From positions 1 through 21,159 of the forward strand of contig JALRIU010000085.1 in assembly GCA_023255355.1 (NCBI GenBank): a DNA stretch of 21,159 nt, written 5' to 3'. Below, piece after piece: positions 7,831 to 15,041 of the stretch (position 1 is the stretch's first letter; each line of letters starts with the position of its first letter). The DNA is from Pseudomonadales bacterium (GTDB taxonomy: Bacteria; Pseudomonadota; Gammaproteobacteria; Pseudomonadales; JAHEIH01). Below the pieces are notes generated by a model. The model saw nothing but the letters and a program-made list of their open reading frames with translations, searched no databases and had not been told where the DNA came from. Made by a program: the position numbers and the translations under genes.

Positions 7831-7859
7831 AATATAGGAAGCAAGCTGGATACGGTCAA
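7831..7859 (-). promoter_or_regulatory. Sigma70-type proximal promoter of the H-NOX/glycogen operon
   Basis: On the minus strand TTGACC (7859-7854) is followed by a 17-nt spacer and TATATT (7836-7831). Five of six -35 bases and five of six -10 bases match the consensus. Transcription would start near 7824, giving a leader of about 23 nt to the ATG at 7801. No LexA box overlaps it, and no FNR/DNR-type TTGAT-N4-ATCAA site was seen. Confidence 0.6.
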
Positions 7860-7900
7860 GTGAGATATTGGCAAGATAAGAAATCAGCATCCAGTAATTT

Positions 7901-7920
7901 TACTGTATAAAAATACAGCT
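7901..7920. promoter_or_regulatory. LexA (SOS) box 1
   Basis: TACTGTATAAAAATACAGCT matches the enterobacterial/gammaproteobacterial LexA consensus at 16 of 20 positions and keeps the invariant CTGT-N8-ACAG halves (7903-7918). It covers the -10 hexamer TATACA (7909-7904) of a minus-strand promoter that points toward H-NOX. LexA binding here would be expected to block that promoter until RecA triggers LexA self-cleavage. Confidence 0.75.
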
Positions 7921-7931
7921 TTTTGTTGCAA
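7904..7931 (-). promoter_or_regulatory. Putative LexA-covered distal promoter directed at the H-NOX/glycogen operon
   Basis: On the minus strand TTGCAA (7931-7926), a 16-nt spacer and TATACA (7909-7904) form a promoter-like pair. The -35 is the same palindromic hexamer used by the opposite promoter. Transcription would begin near 7897, giving about 95 nt of leader before the H-NOX ATG and running through the proximal promoter. The spacer is one base shorter than ideal, so activity is uncertain. Confidence 0.4.
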
Positions 7932-7953
7932 TCTGTTTTCCTTTGATTATACT
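7926..7953 (+). promoter_or_regulatory. Promoter of the 67-residue SOS-box gene
   Basis: TTGCAA (7926-7931), a 16-nt spacer and TATACT (7948-7953) on the plus strand. The -10 overlaps the start of LexA box 2. Transcription would begin near 7960, about 26 nt before the ATG at 7986. Because TTGCAA is its own reverse complement, the hexamer also serves as the -35 of the minus-strand promoter, and the two -10 elements are equidistant from it. Confidence 0.55.
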
Positions 7954-7969
7954 GTTTAAAAATACAGTA
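7950..7969. promoter_or_regulatory. LexA (SOS) box 2
   Basis: TACTGTTTAAAAATACAGTA matches the LexA consensus at 17 of 20 positions, with the CTGT-N8-ACAG halves and both flanking TA dinucleotides. It overlaps the -10 and predicted start site of the plus-strand promoter for the gene at 7986. Its centre is 49 bp from that of box 1, so the two sites lie on nearly the same face of the helix and could bind LexA cooperatively. Confidence 0.8.
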
Positions 7970-7985
7970 CTAATGGAGAACACCA

Positions 7986-8189
7986 ATGACTGAAGTTGCC
8001 TTTACCCAAGTAGATTACAGCAAGTTTAGAATGGCTAATCGCCGGTTTTCAGTTGGCCATATTCGTGCCGATGGTGATGCCACAATTATTTATGATGCAA
8101 AAAACCGCCCGATGGCAATGATGAAAGCTGCATCGATTGACGCAGAAGGCCGTTGTCACAATCCAGAGTATTTTGTTCGTAGTGTTTGA
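7986..8189 (+). CDS. Small protein of unknown function under apparent LexA control
   Basis: I do not recognise this 67-residue protein. It is a real gene by context: GGAG at 7975-7978 sits 7 nt before the ATG, and a promoter overlapped by a strong LexA box lies directly upstream. The sequence is soluble, with no signal peptide or membrane segment. A basic stretch, KFRMANRRFSVGH (13-25), is followed by alternating strand-like segments (DATIIYDAKNRPMAMMKAAS, 30-49) and a single Cys in GRCHN. It does not resemble DinI, SulA, TisB or YbfE as I know them. A role in the SOS response is inferred from the operator alone. No convincing terminator is seen in 8190-8232 before the convergent small gene. 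Confidence 0.75.
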   Translation: MTEVAFTQVDYSKFRMANRRFSVGHIRADGDATIIYDAKNRPMAMMKAASIDAEGRCHNPEYFVRSV

Positions 8190-8232
8190 TCTATAAGGAA
8201 TATAAAAAAATACGAGGTAATTCTGCGACGAA

Positions 8233-8451
8233 CTAGAGCTTTTTAAGCATAACAACACGCGAATTAATCATCTCTTTATAAGATTGAACTAAATCGGGTG
8301 ATCTACCTTGTTGCTCATTAAGTTTTTGAGTCAAGATAGCAATCTCATGTTGCAATTGCTGCTTTAACTCTAGAGAACCAATTTCATCTTTGTCAGATGA
8401 ACGTGAACCCAAGCCTCGATCTTCAATATGTTTTTCGATCTTATTGCTCAT
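8233..8451 (-). CDS. Small predicted coiled-coil protein, unknown function
   Basis: This 72-residue protein has no family I can name. After a charged, Ser/Asp-rich N-terminus, residues 27-47 (SLELKQQLQHEIAILTQK and onward) have the heptad-like spacing of Leu/Ile expected of a short coiled coil. The C-terminus SYKEMINSRVVMLKKL is a second likely helix. It is soluble, with no signal peptide. The upstream site is only A-rich (AAGAAA), so translation may be weak. It follows the lipid A acyltransferase gene by 82 nt on the same strand, but a palindrome and a possible promoter in that gap suggest it can be expressed separately. Confidence 0.6.
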   Translation of the reverse strand: MSNKIEKHIEDRGLGSRSSDKDEIGSLELKQQLQHEIAILTQKLNEQQGRSPDLVQSYKEMINSRVVMLKKL

Positions 8452-8469
8452 TAAATTTCTTTTTTACAA

Positions 8470-8493
8470 AAGTGTTACAAGACCTTAACACTT
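8470..8493. repeat. Perfect palindrome upstream of the small coiled-coil gene
   Basis: AAGTGTTA (8470-8477) and TAACACTT (8486-8493) form a perfect 8-bp inverted repeat with an 8-nt centre. On the minus strand it overlaps a weak promoter-like pair: TTGCAA, then 17 nt, then TGTAAC. No U run follows the stem, which argues against an intrinsic terminator. An operator for a dimeric repressor is possible; no family is assigned. Confidence 0.35.
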
Positions 8494-8533
8494 AAATTGC
8501 AAACTATCCATTAATAATTTTTTAATGCTTGGC

Positions 8534-9490
8534 TTATTTTTTTAGATAAAGTGACGGCTCACCATTGGGTCTACTTTTAAAGCGTCGATGGGCCCAAAGA
8601 TACTGACTAGGATCGAGTTCAATTGCCTGCTGGGTCAGTGACGAGATTAATGCCATATCTTGTTCACGACTATCTGAAGGGAAGTTATCTAAAGGCTCGC
8701 TAAGCGTCACGATATAGGGTTTTTTCTGTGACCAATCGCGTCTTACAGAAAAAAACTGCACGATGGCACCCGTTCGTTTTGCAACATCTGCGGCCGAAGT
8801 AACCCAGGCAGTAGGAATACCAAAAAATGGCACAAACACCGCGCCACGTTTACCCAGATCCTGATCGGGGACCATTAAGGCGACCTCATTGTTATGTAGA
8901 GAAGTCAAAAATGCTCGAATATTTTTACGACCTATCAAGCGTACTGGAAATCTTAAACGCCCTCGGCCTGATAGAAATTCAAATACCGGGTTGTCTTGAA
9001 TACGGTAGATCACATTAAACGGAGTCTGTTTAACAACGGCTGCATATGACATCTCAAGACAGGTATTGTGCATGCTCACTAGCAATAACGGCTTATCACT
9101 ATCGATACCTTTTCTAAAGACCTCAACATTTTCAACTTGGGTTAGGCTATAAAGACGTTCAGGACGAGACCACCATACCAAACCACACTCAAACAAAGTA
9201 CAGCCCATTCCTTTGAAGCTATCGCGGCATATACGGTCTCTTTCAACCTTACTCAGATCCGGAAAGCAAAGCTCTAAATTTCGCTCTGCGATCCTGCGCC
9301 GCCCTCTTGCAACGTTGTAAAATAAAACACCAACGCTTTCACCTAGTAATCTGACGAATTGGATAGGAAATCGTGTAACAACCCACAAAAAGCCAAACCA
9401 AATCCATATTGGCCAGTGTTTGGGGGCAAACAGGGACCAGCGCCATTCATAATCTTCGGGGCGCTCCTGATCGGCGTGCAGCGTCCTCAT
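8534..9490 (-). CDS. Lipid A biosynthesis late acyltransferase (LpxL/LpxM family)
   Basis: Transfers a secondary acyl chain from acyl-ACP to the lipid A precursor at the inner face of the cytoplasmic membrane. The 318 residues match the LpxL/LpxM (HtrB/MsbB) family. A single N-terminal hydrophobic segment (about 25-40, WPIWIWFGFLWVV) anchors it. The HX4E catalytic motif is His141-Glu146 in SMHNTCLEM, the substrate region is PDQDLGKRGAVFVPFFG (208-224), and WAHRRFKSRP is near the C-terminus. LpxL and LpxM cannot be told apart reliably here. Its ATG overlaps the parC stop as ATGA (9487-9490), so it is translationally coupled to parC. Confidence 0.9.
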   Translation of the reverse strand: MRTLHADQERPEDYEWRWSLFAPKHWPIWIWFGFLWVVTRFPIQFVRLLGESVGVLFYNVARGRRRIAERNLELCFPDLSKVERDRICRDSFKGMGCTLFECGLVWWSRPERLYSLTQVENVEVFRKGIDSDKPLLLVSMHNTCLEMSYAAVVKQTPFNVIYRIQDNPVFEFLSGRGRLRFPVRLIGRKNIRAFLTSLHNNEVALMVPDQDLGKRGAVFVPFFGIPTAWVTSAADVAKRTGAIVQFFSVRRDWSQKKPYIVTLSEPLDNFPSDSREQDMALISSLTQQAIELDPSQYLWAHRRFKSRPNGEPSLYLKK

Positions 9491-11751
9491 TCGTCGCTGC
9501 CGCCCTCAACTTCTATGCGATCTACTTTTTGTAATCCGCGAGGAAGTTTATGTCCACGGCGACCACGCTCACCTATATAGTGTTCCATTTCGCTAAATTT
9601 AAGCGATAGATGACGCTTGCCAGCATGTAACACTAATACTTCATGTGGTCGCATGACTTGCGCACCGACCAAATACTCGAATCGATCCTTGACCCGCGCC
9701 GAAGGTATACCTAACATTTTATTACCCTTGCCTCTGGCCATAACTGGGAGATCCGCTAGTGGAAATACGAGCATGCGACCTTCGTTACTGACCGCGACCA
9801 CATAGGCATTTTCAGTTGCCCCAACTTTGACGGGCGGCTTAACTCGCCCTCCTGCAGGTAAACTTAAAACAGACTTTCCAGCTTTATTCTTAGAAATAAG
9901 TTCATCTAAATTGGTTACAAAACCATATCCAGCATCTGAATACATAAGGTATAAATCGTCACCTGCCCCCATCATACCGCTTATAAAGTCAGCGCCGGAG
10001 GGAGGATTAATTTTACCGGTGACCGGCTCACCCTGCCCCCTTGCTGAAGGCAAGGTATGGGCCGGCAGCGAATAGGTTCTGCCAGTTGAATCAAGGATAA
10101 TGACCATCTGGTTAGACTTACCTTTGACAGCAAACCTAAACTGATCTCCCGATTTATAACTGAGTCCAACAGCGTCCACATCATGTCCCTTAGCTGCCCG
10201 GATCCATCCCTTCTCGGACATCACCACGGTAACGGGCTCAGTACTCATCAACTCAACTTCGGAGTAGGCTTTGGCTTCACTGCGTTCAACCAAAGGTGAA
10301 CGACGCTCATCACCAAATTCATCACGCAATTCGGTTAGTTCTTTTTTAACTAAAGTTTTCAATCGGCGAGGTGAGTCTAGTGTTGCTTGCAGATCGTCGC
10401 GCTCTTTTTCTAAATCAGATTGTTCAGAACGCAACTTCATTTCTTCTAAACGGGCCAATTGGCGTAAGCGAGTATCTAAAATATAGTCGGTTTGCACTTC
10501 GCTCAAACCAAACCTAGCCATCAATTCTTGTTTTGGATCTTCTTCCGTTCGAATGATATGAATCACTTCATCTAGATTCAAAAAGGCGATTAACAAACCA
10601 TCTAAGAGGTGTAAACGGTGCAGTACTTTTTCAAGTCTATAACGCAGACGACGCGTGGTCGTATCAATTCTAAATTCGACCCACTCGCTTAAAATTTCAT
10701 TCAGGCTTTTAACCCCAGGACGACCATTGATACCGATCATGTTCATATTGACTCGGTAGCTCTTTTCAAGGTCGGTGGTGGCGAACAAGTGTGCCATTAA
10801 GCCTTCAAAATCAATGCGATTAGAGCGAGGGACAATCACTAAACGGGTTGGATTCTCATGGTCAGACTCATCTCTAAGATCAGCAACCATTGGCAATTTT
10901 TTAGCCTGCATTTGGGCTGCAATCTGTTCCAGAATTTTAGCGCCAGAAACCTGATGAGGCAGTTCAGTCACCACGATTTCACCCTGCTCAATAGCATAGA
11001 TAGCACGACATTTGATGCTACCGCGACCACTAGTATAAATATCGAGTAATTCGCGCCGGCTCGTAATTATTTCGGCAGCCGTTGGATAATCAGGTCCAGG
11101 TAAAAACTCAAACAACTCGCTTACGCTTGCTTTGGGGTTATCAATCACATGCAAAGTAGCGTTAACCACTTCGGTCAAATTGTGTGGTGGAATATCCGTG
11201 GCCATACCAACTGCGATACCGGTCGTACCATTCAGCAGTACCGATGGCGCTCGCGCAGGTAGGAAGCTAGGTTCGTCCATTGTGCCATCAAAATTAGGCA
11301 CCCATTCGACAGTGCCCTGACCCAACTCATTTAATAAAATCTCTGAATAACGGGTCAATCTAGATTCGGTATAACGCATTGCAGCAAAAGATTTAGGATC
11401 GTCACTGCTTCCCCAGTTGCCCTGTCCATCAATCAACGGATAACGATAACTGAAATCCTGTGCCATGATCACCATGGCTTCGTACACCGAAGAATCACCA
11501 TGGGGATGGAATTTACCGATCACATCACCCACTGTACGCGCAGATTTTTTATATTTTGCACTCGCCTTGAGACCAAGCTCAGACATGGCATAGACGATAC
11601 GACGTTGAACAGGCTTTAAACCATCGCCAATAAAGGGTAATGCACGATCCAAAATGACGTACATTGAGTAATTGAGATAGGCTTGCTCGGTATACTGTTT
11701 CAGCGAAAGCTGTTCAATACCCTCAGCACTCATATCGATAATATCTGACAT
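9487..11751 (-). CDS. parC: DNA topoisomerase IV subunit A
   Basis: The catalytic breakage-reunion subunit of topoisomerase IV, which unlinks daughter chromosomes together with ParE. The 754 residues match ParC length, shorter than GyrA. Motifs include LKPVQRRIVYAMSELG (45-60), the quinolone-determining region FHPHGDSSVYEAM (81-93) with wild-type-like Ser87 and Glu91 (E. coli Ser80/Glu84), and AAMRYTESRL (123-132) with catalytic Tyr127. The C-terminal beta-pinwheel is ParC-like, and no GyrA-box (QRRGGKG) is seen, which argues against GyrA. AAGGA lies upstream of the ATG. parE is not in the window; the partner gene here is instead a lipid A acyltransferase with a 4-nt overlap. Confidence 0.97.
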   Translation of the reverse strand: MSDIIDMSAEGIEQLSLKQYTEQAYLNYSMYVILDRALPFIGDGLKPVQRRIVYAMSELGLKASAKYKKSARTVGDVIGKFHPHGDSSVYEAMVIMAQDFSYRYPLIDGQGNWGSSDDPKSFAAMRYTESRLTRYSEILLNELGQGTVEWVPNFDGTMDEPSFLPARAPSVLLNGTTGIAVGMATDIPPHNLTEVVNATLHVIDNPKASVSELFEFLPGPDYPTAAEIITSRRELLDIYTSGRGSIKCRAIYAIEQGEIVVTELPHQVSGAKILEQIAAQMQAKKLPMVADLRDESDHENPTRLVIVPRSNRIDFEGLMAHLFATTDLEKSYRVNMNMIGINGRPGVKSLNEILSEWVEFRIDTTTRRLRYRLEKVLHRLHLLDGLLIAFLNLDEVIHIIRTEEDPKQELMARFGLSEVQTDYILDTRLRQLARLEEMKLRSEQSDLEKERDDLQATLDSPRRLKTLVKKELTELRDEFGDERRSPLVERSEAKAYSEVELMSTEPVTVVMSEKGWIRAAKGHDVDAVGLSYKSGDQFRFAVKGKSNQMVIILDSTGRTYSLPAHTLPSARGQGEPVTGKINPPSGADFISGMMGAGDDLYLMYSDAGYGFVTNLDELISKNKAGKSVLSLPAGGRVKPPVKVGATENAYVVAVSNEGRMLVFPLADLPVMARGKGNKMLGIPSARVKDRFEYLVGAQVMRPHEVLVLHAGKRHLSLKFSEMEHYIGERGRRGHKLPRGLQKVDRIEVEGGSDE

Positions 11752-11843
11752 ATTCTTATATTCCTTAGCTTGGACGATTATCCCTAGCAGATAACTGCCC
11801 TATCATAGCAACCTTGAACTCATAATGGGAACCACAAAAATGC

Positions 11844-11872
11844 TTGAAATATCATAAACTCGCCCTTATATA
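11844..11872 (+). promoter_or_regulatory. Predicted nhaA promoter
   Basis: TTGAAA (11844-11849), 17-nt spacer, TATATA (11867-11872). The -10 lies within a perfect 12-bp palindrome CTTATATATAAG (11865-11876). The predicted start near 11879 leaves a leader under 20 nt before the GTG start, with AAGGAGA at 11884-11890. Confidence 0.5.
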
Positions 11873-11895
11873 TAAGATATCTCAAGGAGAATACA

Positions 11896-13101
11896 GTGAC
11901 ATCAGATAATACCCCCAAAGAACAAGATACCTTTGATTTTTTACTCGCTTTTTTTAAGACCGAATCAGGCGGCGGTATTTTACTGATGTTGGCAGCAGTG
12001 CTAGCTATTTTGATCGCGAACTCTCCTCTTTTACCACTTTATCAATTACTTTTAGATACACCCGTTGAAATTCGCATTGGTGCTCTCCAAATAGCCAAAC
12101 CGTTATTGCTTTGGATCAACGACGGTCTGATGGCGATTTTCTTTTTTCTGGTGGGGCTGGAATTAAAACGTGAATTATTAGAGGGTGAACTTAGCCAATT
12201 AAGCAGCGTTGTATTGCCGGCAATTGGTGCAGTTGGAGGTATGCTTGTACCAGCACTTATATACTGGTGGTTTAATGGGCATAACGAGAATTTATTAGCT
12301 GGCTGGGCGATTCCTGCGGCTACCGATATCGCTTTTGCATTAGGAATTCTCAGTTTACTAGGCTCAAGAGTACCGACATCGTTAAAAATATTTTTAACCT
12401 CATTAGCAATTTTTGACGACATAGGCGCAATTGTTATTATTGCCCTGTTTTATACCTCAAAGTTTTCGCTTGGCGCTTTGTTGGTGGTGGCGATCTGCCT
12501 ACCTTTATTAGTCATTTTGAATCGACGCAACGTAGTCTCGTTTACCCCGTATTTATTGATCGGCATCATTATGTGGGTCGCCATGTTAAAATCAGGCGTC
12601 CATGCCACCCTTGCTGGTGTGTTGTTAGCAGCATTTATTCCACTAAAGGACAAGGCTAATCCTACATTTTCACCGGTAAAAGCGCTTGAGCATGACTTGC
12701 ATAGTATGGTGGCTTATGTGGTGCTTCCCATTTTTGCTTTTGCCAATGCAGGTATTTCTCTAGCCGGTGTCGGCCTCGATCAACTCATGCATAGCGTGCC
12801 GCTTGGCATTGCTAGCGGCCTGTTTGTGGGCAAACAAGTTGGCATCTTTGTCTTGTGCGGCTTAGCTATCAAGCTAGGAATCAGCAAAATGCCTAGTGGG
12901 ATGTCGTGGTCAAGCCTTTATGGTGTAGCAGCACTATGCGGTGTAGGCTTTACTATGAGCTTGTTTATAGGGTCGCTAGCGTTTGAAGAGACGGGCATAG
13001 ATATGATCTTTGATGAGCGCTTAGGTATTATTGTTGGCTCAATAGCTTCAGGCATTTTAGGGTATCTCATCTTAAATAAAGGACTGCCTAAGGGCGATTA
13101 G
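11896..13101 (+). CDS. nhaA: Na+/H+ antiporter NhaA
   Basis: An electrogenic inner-membrane antiporter that expels Na+ or Li+ in exchange for protons. The 401 residues match the family, with about 12 hydrophobic segments. Key residues are in place: Asp144 in AATDIAFALG (E. coli Asp133), the ion-binding pair Asp174-Asp175 in AIFDDIGAI (Asp163/164), the pH-response His in KSGVHATLAG (His225) and Lys in FVGKQVG (Lys300). Translation starts at GTG, supported by AAGGAGA 5 nt upstream; there is no better ATG. It is transcribed divergently from parC. Its last 14 bases overlap the end of the minus-strand SPOR-like stump, so the nhaA block abuts an apparently truncated gene. Confidence 0.97.
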   Translation: MTSDNTPKEQDTFDFLLAFFKTESGGGILLMLAAVLAILIANSPLLPLYQLLLDTPVEIRIGALQIAKPLLLWINDGLMAIFFFLVGLELKRELLEGELSQLSSVVLPAIGAVGGMLVPALIYWWFNGHNENLLAGWAIPAATDIAFALGILSLLGSRVPTSLKIFLTSLAIFDDIGAIVIIALFYTSKFSLGALLVVAICLPLLVILNRRNVVSFTPYLLIGIIMWVAMLKSGVHATLAGVLLAAFIPLKDKANPTFSPVKALEHDLHSMVAYVVLPIFAFANAGISLAGVGLDQLMHSVPLGIASGLFVGKQVGIFVLCGLAIKLGISKMPSGMSWSSLYGVAALCGVGFTMSLFIGSLAFEETGIDMIFDERLGIIVGSIASGILGYLILNKGLPKGD

Positions 13102-13231
13102 TTATCACCTCAATTTTATCGCTTTGATTTTCTGGAAATTTGGCCACATCGCCTAAAGGGCGCTGCTGAAGATAAAAATAAAGAGCCAAATTGGCGGCAC
13201 ATGCCAATATTATTACGATGATTATTCGCAT
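13088..13231 (-). pseudogene. 47-residue membrane-anchor ORF after coaX, likely stump of a SPOR-domain protein gene
   Basis: An ATG at 13229-13231, overlapping the coaX end by 10 nt, opens a frame of 47 codons to TAG at 13088-13090. The product starts MRIIIVIILACAANLALYFY, a single N-terminal membrane segment, continues LQQRPLGD and ends IEVITNRP. This pattern of short cytosolic N-terminus, one transmembrane helix, N-L-x-x-Y and then Q-Q-x-P resembles the N-terminus of the SPOR-domain protein that often follows coaX in gammaproteobacteria. The linker and peptidoglycan-binding SPOR domain are absent. The frame stops inside the nhaA 3' end. It is either a deletion remnant or a small membrane protein translated by coupling to coaX. 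The homology is recalled by pattern, not tested. Confidence 0.45.
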
Positions 13232-13965
13232 TCCACAACTTCACGTTGACAGTAATAAAGACCATCGAACACCAAATCAGGACAAACAATGGGCTGAGAG
13301 GCCACTAACTCCGCCAAACTGTTTGCACCCCCGCCAGTAAAAATAATCTGGAAACTCTCATTTTCGGGCAAATACATTAGCGCCTGTTTTACAAATCCCT
13401 GTAACATCAATCTTGCGCCTTGGGTAACTGCTTGCGCAGTGTTTTTACCCAAACCTAAACCCGGAATTGCCTCAGTGGCTAACCAGCGTACTTTTTCCGT
13501 ATCTTTAAACAGCGACCCTAACAACAAGTCATACCCAGGGACAATGTATCCACCGAGTTGCATGCCCTGACCACTGACCACATCAACAGTCAATGCAGAC
13601 CCAGCATCGATCACACAACTAGCGCCATATTGGTGGTATGCAGCAAGCAAAACCAACCATCGGTCAACACCCAAACGATGAGGCTCATCATAGATACACG
13701 TTACGCCCTCGCTACATTGACTGACAACTGCCTGCTCAACACGGATGTTGAAATGTGTTTTGACCCATTTAGCAAGGTTGGCAACATAAATAGTGGAGGC
13801 AACACAGCTGATCCAACAAGCATCTATTGTGGCAGGCAGCTGCCCTTTTAGGTTGCTCAGTCCATTACCATCATGGTTCGCGAACTGGCCTCGAGCAATG
13901 ACCGATTCAGCGTCCAGCAAGCGCCACTTATGATTGGTGTTTCCAATATCAAACTCTAATCTCAT
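13222..13965 (-). CDS. coaX: Type III pantothenate kinase
   Basis: Phosphorylates pantothenate, the first step of coenzyme A synthesis. The 247 residues match the ASKHA-fold CoaX family. The phosphate-binding loop is FDIGNTNHKW (5-14), the catalytic Asp101 lies in LGVDRWLVLLAAYH (98-111), and the third motif reads VIDAGSALTVDVV (118-130), with Ser where most homologues have Thr. GGYIVPG (138-144) and the C-terminal IIFTGGGA are also present. It starts 1 nt after the birA stop (TAA-T-ATG), so it is translationally coupled to birA, the usual gammaproteobacterial arrangement. Confidence 0.95.
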   Translation of the reverse strand: MRLEFDIGNTNHKWRLLDAESVIARGQFANHDGNGLSNLKGQLPATIDACWISCVASTIYVANLAKWVKTHFNIRVEQAVVSQCSEGVTCIYDEPHRLGVDRWLVLLAAYHQYGASCVIDAGSALTVDVVSGQGMQLGGYIVPGYDLLLGSLFKDTEKVRWLATEAIPGLGLGKNTAQAVTQGARLMLQGFVKQALMYLPENESFQIIFTGGGANSLAELVASQPIVCPDLVFDGLYYCQREVVECE

Positions 13966-13966
13966 A

Positions 13967-14947
13967 TTAAATGGCCGGCCTCAAACTGACTTCGCCACCA
14001 TTAAAGCTTTTCAAGCCTTCCGGGGTCAAGATGATAAGTGCACCTCCGTTATCAACCCCCTGCGACGTACCAAAAATATAGTTATCACCTAATTGCACCA
14101 TCACCTCGCGGCCTTTATAAACGTCATATTCCATCCATTCTTGGCGATAGGGACTAAAACTGGTGGTCTGAAACTTTTGTAACACTGACACAAGCTCGTT
14201 GACTATAGCCGCTACAATCATATTGCGAGAGGGTAATTGAGCACCCATGAGGCTTTGCAAATCAATCCATGGCTGATCGATGTGCTGACTGGCTTCAAGG
14301 CCCATGGCGACATTGATACCTATACCAATAACTACCTGACAATCACCGGCAGCATCGCCCTGCATCTCTAACAGGATTCCACCAAGTTTTTTACCATCGG
14401 TCACAATATCATTGGGCCATTTAAGCCCTACCTCAGATACACCCAAACCACGCAAAGAACGACAGACCGCTACCCCAACAGCAAGACTGAGCCCACCAAG
14501 AACAGAGGCACCACCGGTAAATTGCCAAACAAGCGAAAGATAGATATTACTTGCAAAGGGAGAAATCCAAGTTCGGCCTCGGCGACCCCGACCAGCCGTT
14601 TGCTGCTCAGCAAGATAAAGCGCAGCGTGCGTAACTCCTTGCTGAATGCCTTGCAAGGCTGAAGCATTTGTTGAATCGATCACAGCGTTTACAGATATTT
14701 GCCGCAAGATCTCTAGGCATTCTTTTGTTAAATACTGCCGAATAGTGATTTCTGAGAGAAGATCTAGGCCATTGACAATCCTATAGCCCAAGCCTTTACG
14801 ACTTTCTAACTTGAGCCCCAAGGATTCCAACTTTTTTAATTGCTTCCATACGGCGGTTCGGCTTATTCCACCGAGAGCTGCACCTAACGATTCGCCCGAA
14901 TGATATTCACCATCCGCCAGCAATACTATGAGCTCATTCGTGTCCAT
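13967..14947 (-). CDS. birA: Bifunctional biotin-protein ligase / biotin operon repressor
   Basis: Activates biotin to biotinyl-AMP, attaches it to acetyl-CoA carboxylase carrier protein, and with bound biotinyl-AMP represses biotin genes. The 326 residues have an N-terminal winged HTH (about 5-57, with the recognition helix near ISRTAVWKQLKKLE). The ligase domain includes STNASALQG (92-100), the biotinyl-AMP loop GRGRRGRTW (119-127), GLKWPNDIV (174-182), KKLGGILLE (186-194) and a C-terminal SH3-like domain (EVMVQLGDNYIFG). ATG at 14945-14947 is preceded by GGTGGTG. It lies between a sodium:solute symporter and coaX. Confidence 0.96.
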   Translation of the reverse strand: MDTNELIVLLADGEYHSGESLGAALGGISRTAVWKQLKKLESLGLKLESRKGLGYRIVNGLDLLSEITIRQYLTKECLEILRQISVNAVIDSTNASALQGIQQGVTHAALYLAEQQTAGRGRRGRTWISPFASNIYLSLVWQFTGGASVLGGLSLAVGVAVCRSLRGLGVSEVGLKWPNDIVTDGKKLGGILLEMQGDAAGDCQVVIGIGINVAMGLEASQHIDQPWIDLQSLMGAQLPSRNMIVAAIVNELVSVLQKFQTTSFSPYRQEWMEYDVYKGREVMVQLGDNYIFGTSQGVDNGGALIILTPEGLKSFNGGEVSLRPAI

Positions 14948-15041
14948 GGCGCACCACCGAATCCAAAAAGATCTAGTTTACCTATTAACACAGCTCAATT
15001 TAAGCGCTTTTGTTCAGTAAATGATTCTAGCAACAAGCACC

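Noticed and set aside
7802..7900. Nitric-oxide or oxygen regulator site (FNR/DNR type) in front of H-NOX
   Set aside because: I looked for TTGAT-N4-ATCAA and close variants and found none; NO-responsive transcription is not supported by sequence.
8190..8232. Terminator between the convergent small genes
   Set aside because: No stem of useful length with a T run could be found in this 43-nt gap.
9487..11751. Could this be gyrase subunit A instead of ParC
   Set aside because: The length (754), the ParC-like region around WGSSDDPKSFAAMRYTESRL and the absence of a GyrA-box in the C-terminal domain favour ParC.
12042..12422. 126-codon open frame on the minus strand
   Set aside because: It lies wholly inside nhaA in antisense, has low-complexity shadow composition and no ribosome binding site, while nhaA motifs are fully intact.
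13102..13221. tRNA genes expected downstream of coaX and the SPOR gene in many gammaproteobacteria
   Set aside because: No tRNA cloverleaf or T-arm consensus is present; the region is occupied by the truncated anchor ORF and nhaA.
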